Shown: positions 49,354-49,756 of the stretch, piece by piece
Layout of the letters: each line of letters starts with the position of its first letter
Position numbering within the stretch: position 1 is the first letter of the stretch
Source: a virus
Reading direction: 5' to 3' (one strand)
Length of the DNA stretch: 49,756 nt
Virus record (IMG/VR): IMGVR_UViG_3300030450_002556
Coordinates: 1 to 49,756 of that record
Program-made: the position numbers and the translations under genes
Notes under the pieces: model-generated
The model's database searches: none
The model's input: only the letters and a program-made list of their open reading frames with translations
What the model was told of the DNA's origin: nothing

Positions 49354-49756
49354 TGGACTATATTGAGATAGCACAAGGGAGTCCGAGAAATCGAGGCTCC
49401 CTTATTCTCAAAAAGGATTTAATTAAGTATATTAATCCTGAAGAGCCCTTATATCGCTCTGTTTATCTTTATGATAAAGAAGCTGTAGAGTATGCTAAAA
49501 GTGGTGGTTTAAAGAACTATTTTGGCAAAAGAGGAATCGATAATATAATATTAGATATTGATAAATCCAACAATACAGATGAATTTACTAGAGATAAAGC
49601 AATATCAATAGTGTTTGAACTAGAATCGTATGGCTTAGATGACAATGCCATACAATGTTTCTTTTCTGGTAGTGGATATCACATAGCTATACCTAATACT
49701 GCATTTGGATTTGTTCCATCTGACAATATATGGTATCAAGTTAAAAACACTTTGTT
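49353..49756 (+). CDS. Archaeo-eukaryotic-type primase, N-terminal part (partial, 134+ aa)
   Basis: The frame starts in a TAATG junction at 49353 and runs off the right edge. IILDIDKS carries the DxD metal-binding motif and FFSGSGYHIAIP matches the sGxxgxHi motif II of the archaeo-eukaryotic primase (PriS) superfamily. These phage enzymes prime or synthesise DNA for replication, often fused to a helicase domain. Motif III and the C-terminus are outside the window. It sits with the Sak4-like ATPase and ssDNA-binding gene, consistent with a replication module. Confidence 0.82.
   Translation, partial: MDYIEIAQGSPRNRGSLILKKDLIKYINPEEPLYRSVYLYDKEAVEYAKSGGLKNYFGKRGIDNIILDIDKSNNTDEFTRDKAISIVFELESYGLDDNAIQCFFSGSGYHIAIPNTAFGFVPSDNIWYQVKNTL

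Noticed and set aside
1-49756. Assignment to crAss-like phages because of the large DxDGD protein
   Set aside because: The gene order around terminase, portal, capsid and nozzle does not match the crAss-like layout I know; resemblance of one domain is not enough.

Overview
The window is part of an AT-rich, double-stranded DNA tailed-phage genome. The packaging and head block (small and large terminase, portal, scaffold, HK97-like capsid) is followed by connector genes, a very large tail-nozzle-like protein and a run of internal virion proteins. I see no tail sheath, tail tube or baseplate genes, and no tape-measure protein that I would accept. This suggests a short-tailed (podovirus-like) virion. 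A T4-type lysozyme and an XhlA-like holin candidate point to a bacterial host; the host cannot be named from the sequence. No integrase, tRNA or CRISPR array was seen.

The genome is laid out in two arms. The late arm runs leftwards on the minus strand from about 41.9 kb to 1.26 kb. In order it carries small proteins, lysozyme and membrane peptides, terminases, portal, scaffold, capsid, capsid accessory proteins, LamG adhesins, connectors, a holin-like protein, a zinc-ribbon protein, a metallophosphoesterase, a miniature MscS-like protein, the nozzle, ejection-type proteins and a 3216-residue giant. The giant carries a cellular-type (two double-psi beta-barrel) RNA polymerase signature, GGADLDGDEAF, plus a SLOG-like Rossmann domain. 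It is therefore probably a virion RNA polymerase delivered with the DNA. The other arm is on the plus strand, from about 42.1 kb to the right edge. Small plus-strand genes at the left edge (1-1312) probably form the far end of this same arm in a circular or circularly permuted genome. The arms diverge at about 42.0 kb, in a segment holding short repeats and a highly structured RNA candidate, and they meet tail to tail with a 51-base coding overlap at about 1.29 kb.

The standout is a compact ubiquitin-like conjugation cassette at 44.8-48.1 kb. It encodes a small beta-grasp (ubiquitin-like) protein, an E2-like protein with an HPH...CLG active site, a JAB/JAMM isopeptidase with a complete E...HxHx7SxxD motif, and an E1/ThiF-like adenylating enzyme with GxGGxxS and an acidic nucleotide-binding strand. 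The order Ubl-E2-JAB-E1 matches the core of PRTRC-type cassettes. Here it sits inside the phage's replication arm and overlaps a Sak4/AAA_24-like ATPase, a putative ssDNA-binding partner and an archaeo-eukaryotic-type primase. A terminator-like hairpin between the Ubl gene and the E2 gene could keep the modifier in excess over its enzymes.

Many adjacent genes overlap by a TAATG, TGATG or TAGTG junction, so translation within each block is probably coupled. All functional assignments come from motif reading by eye; no database search was possible.
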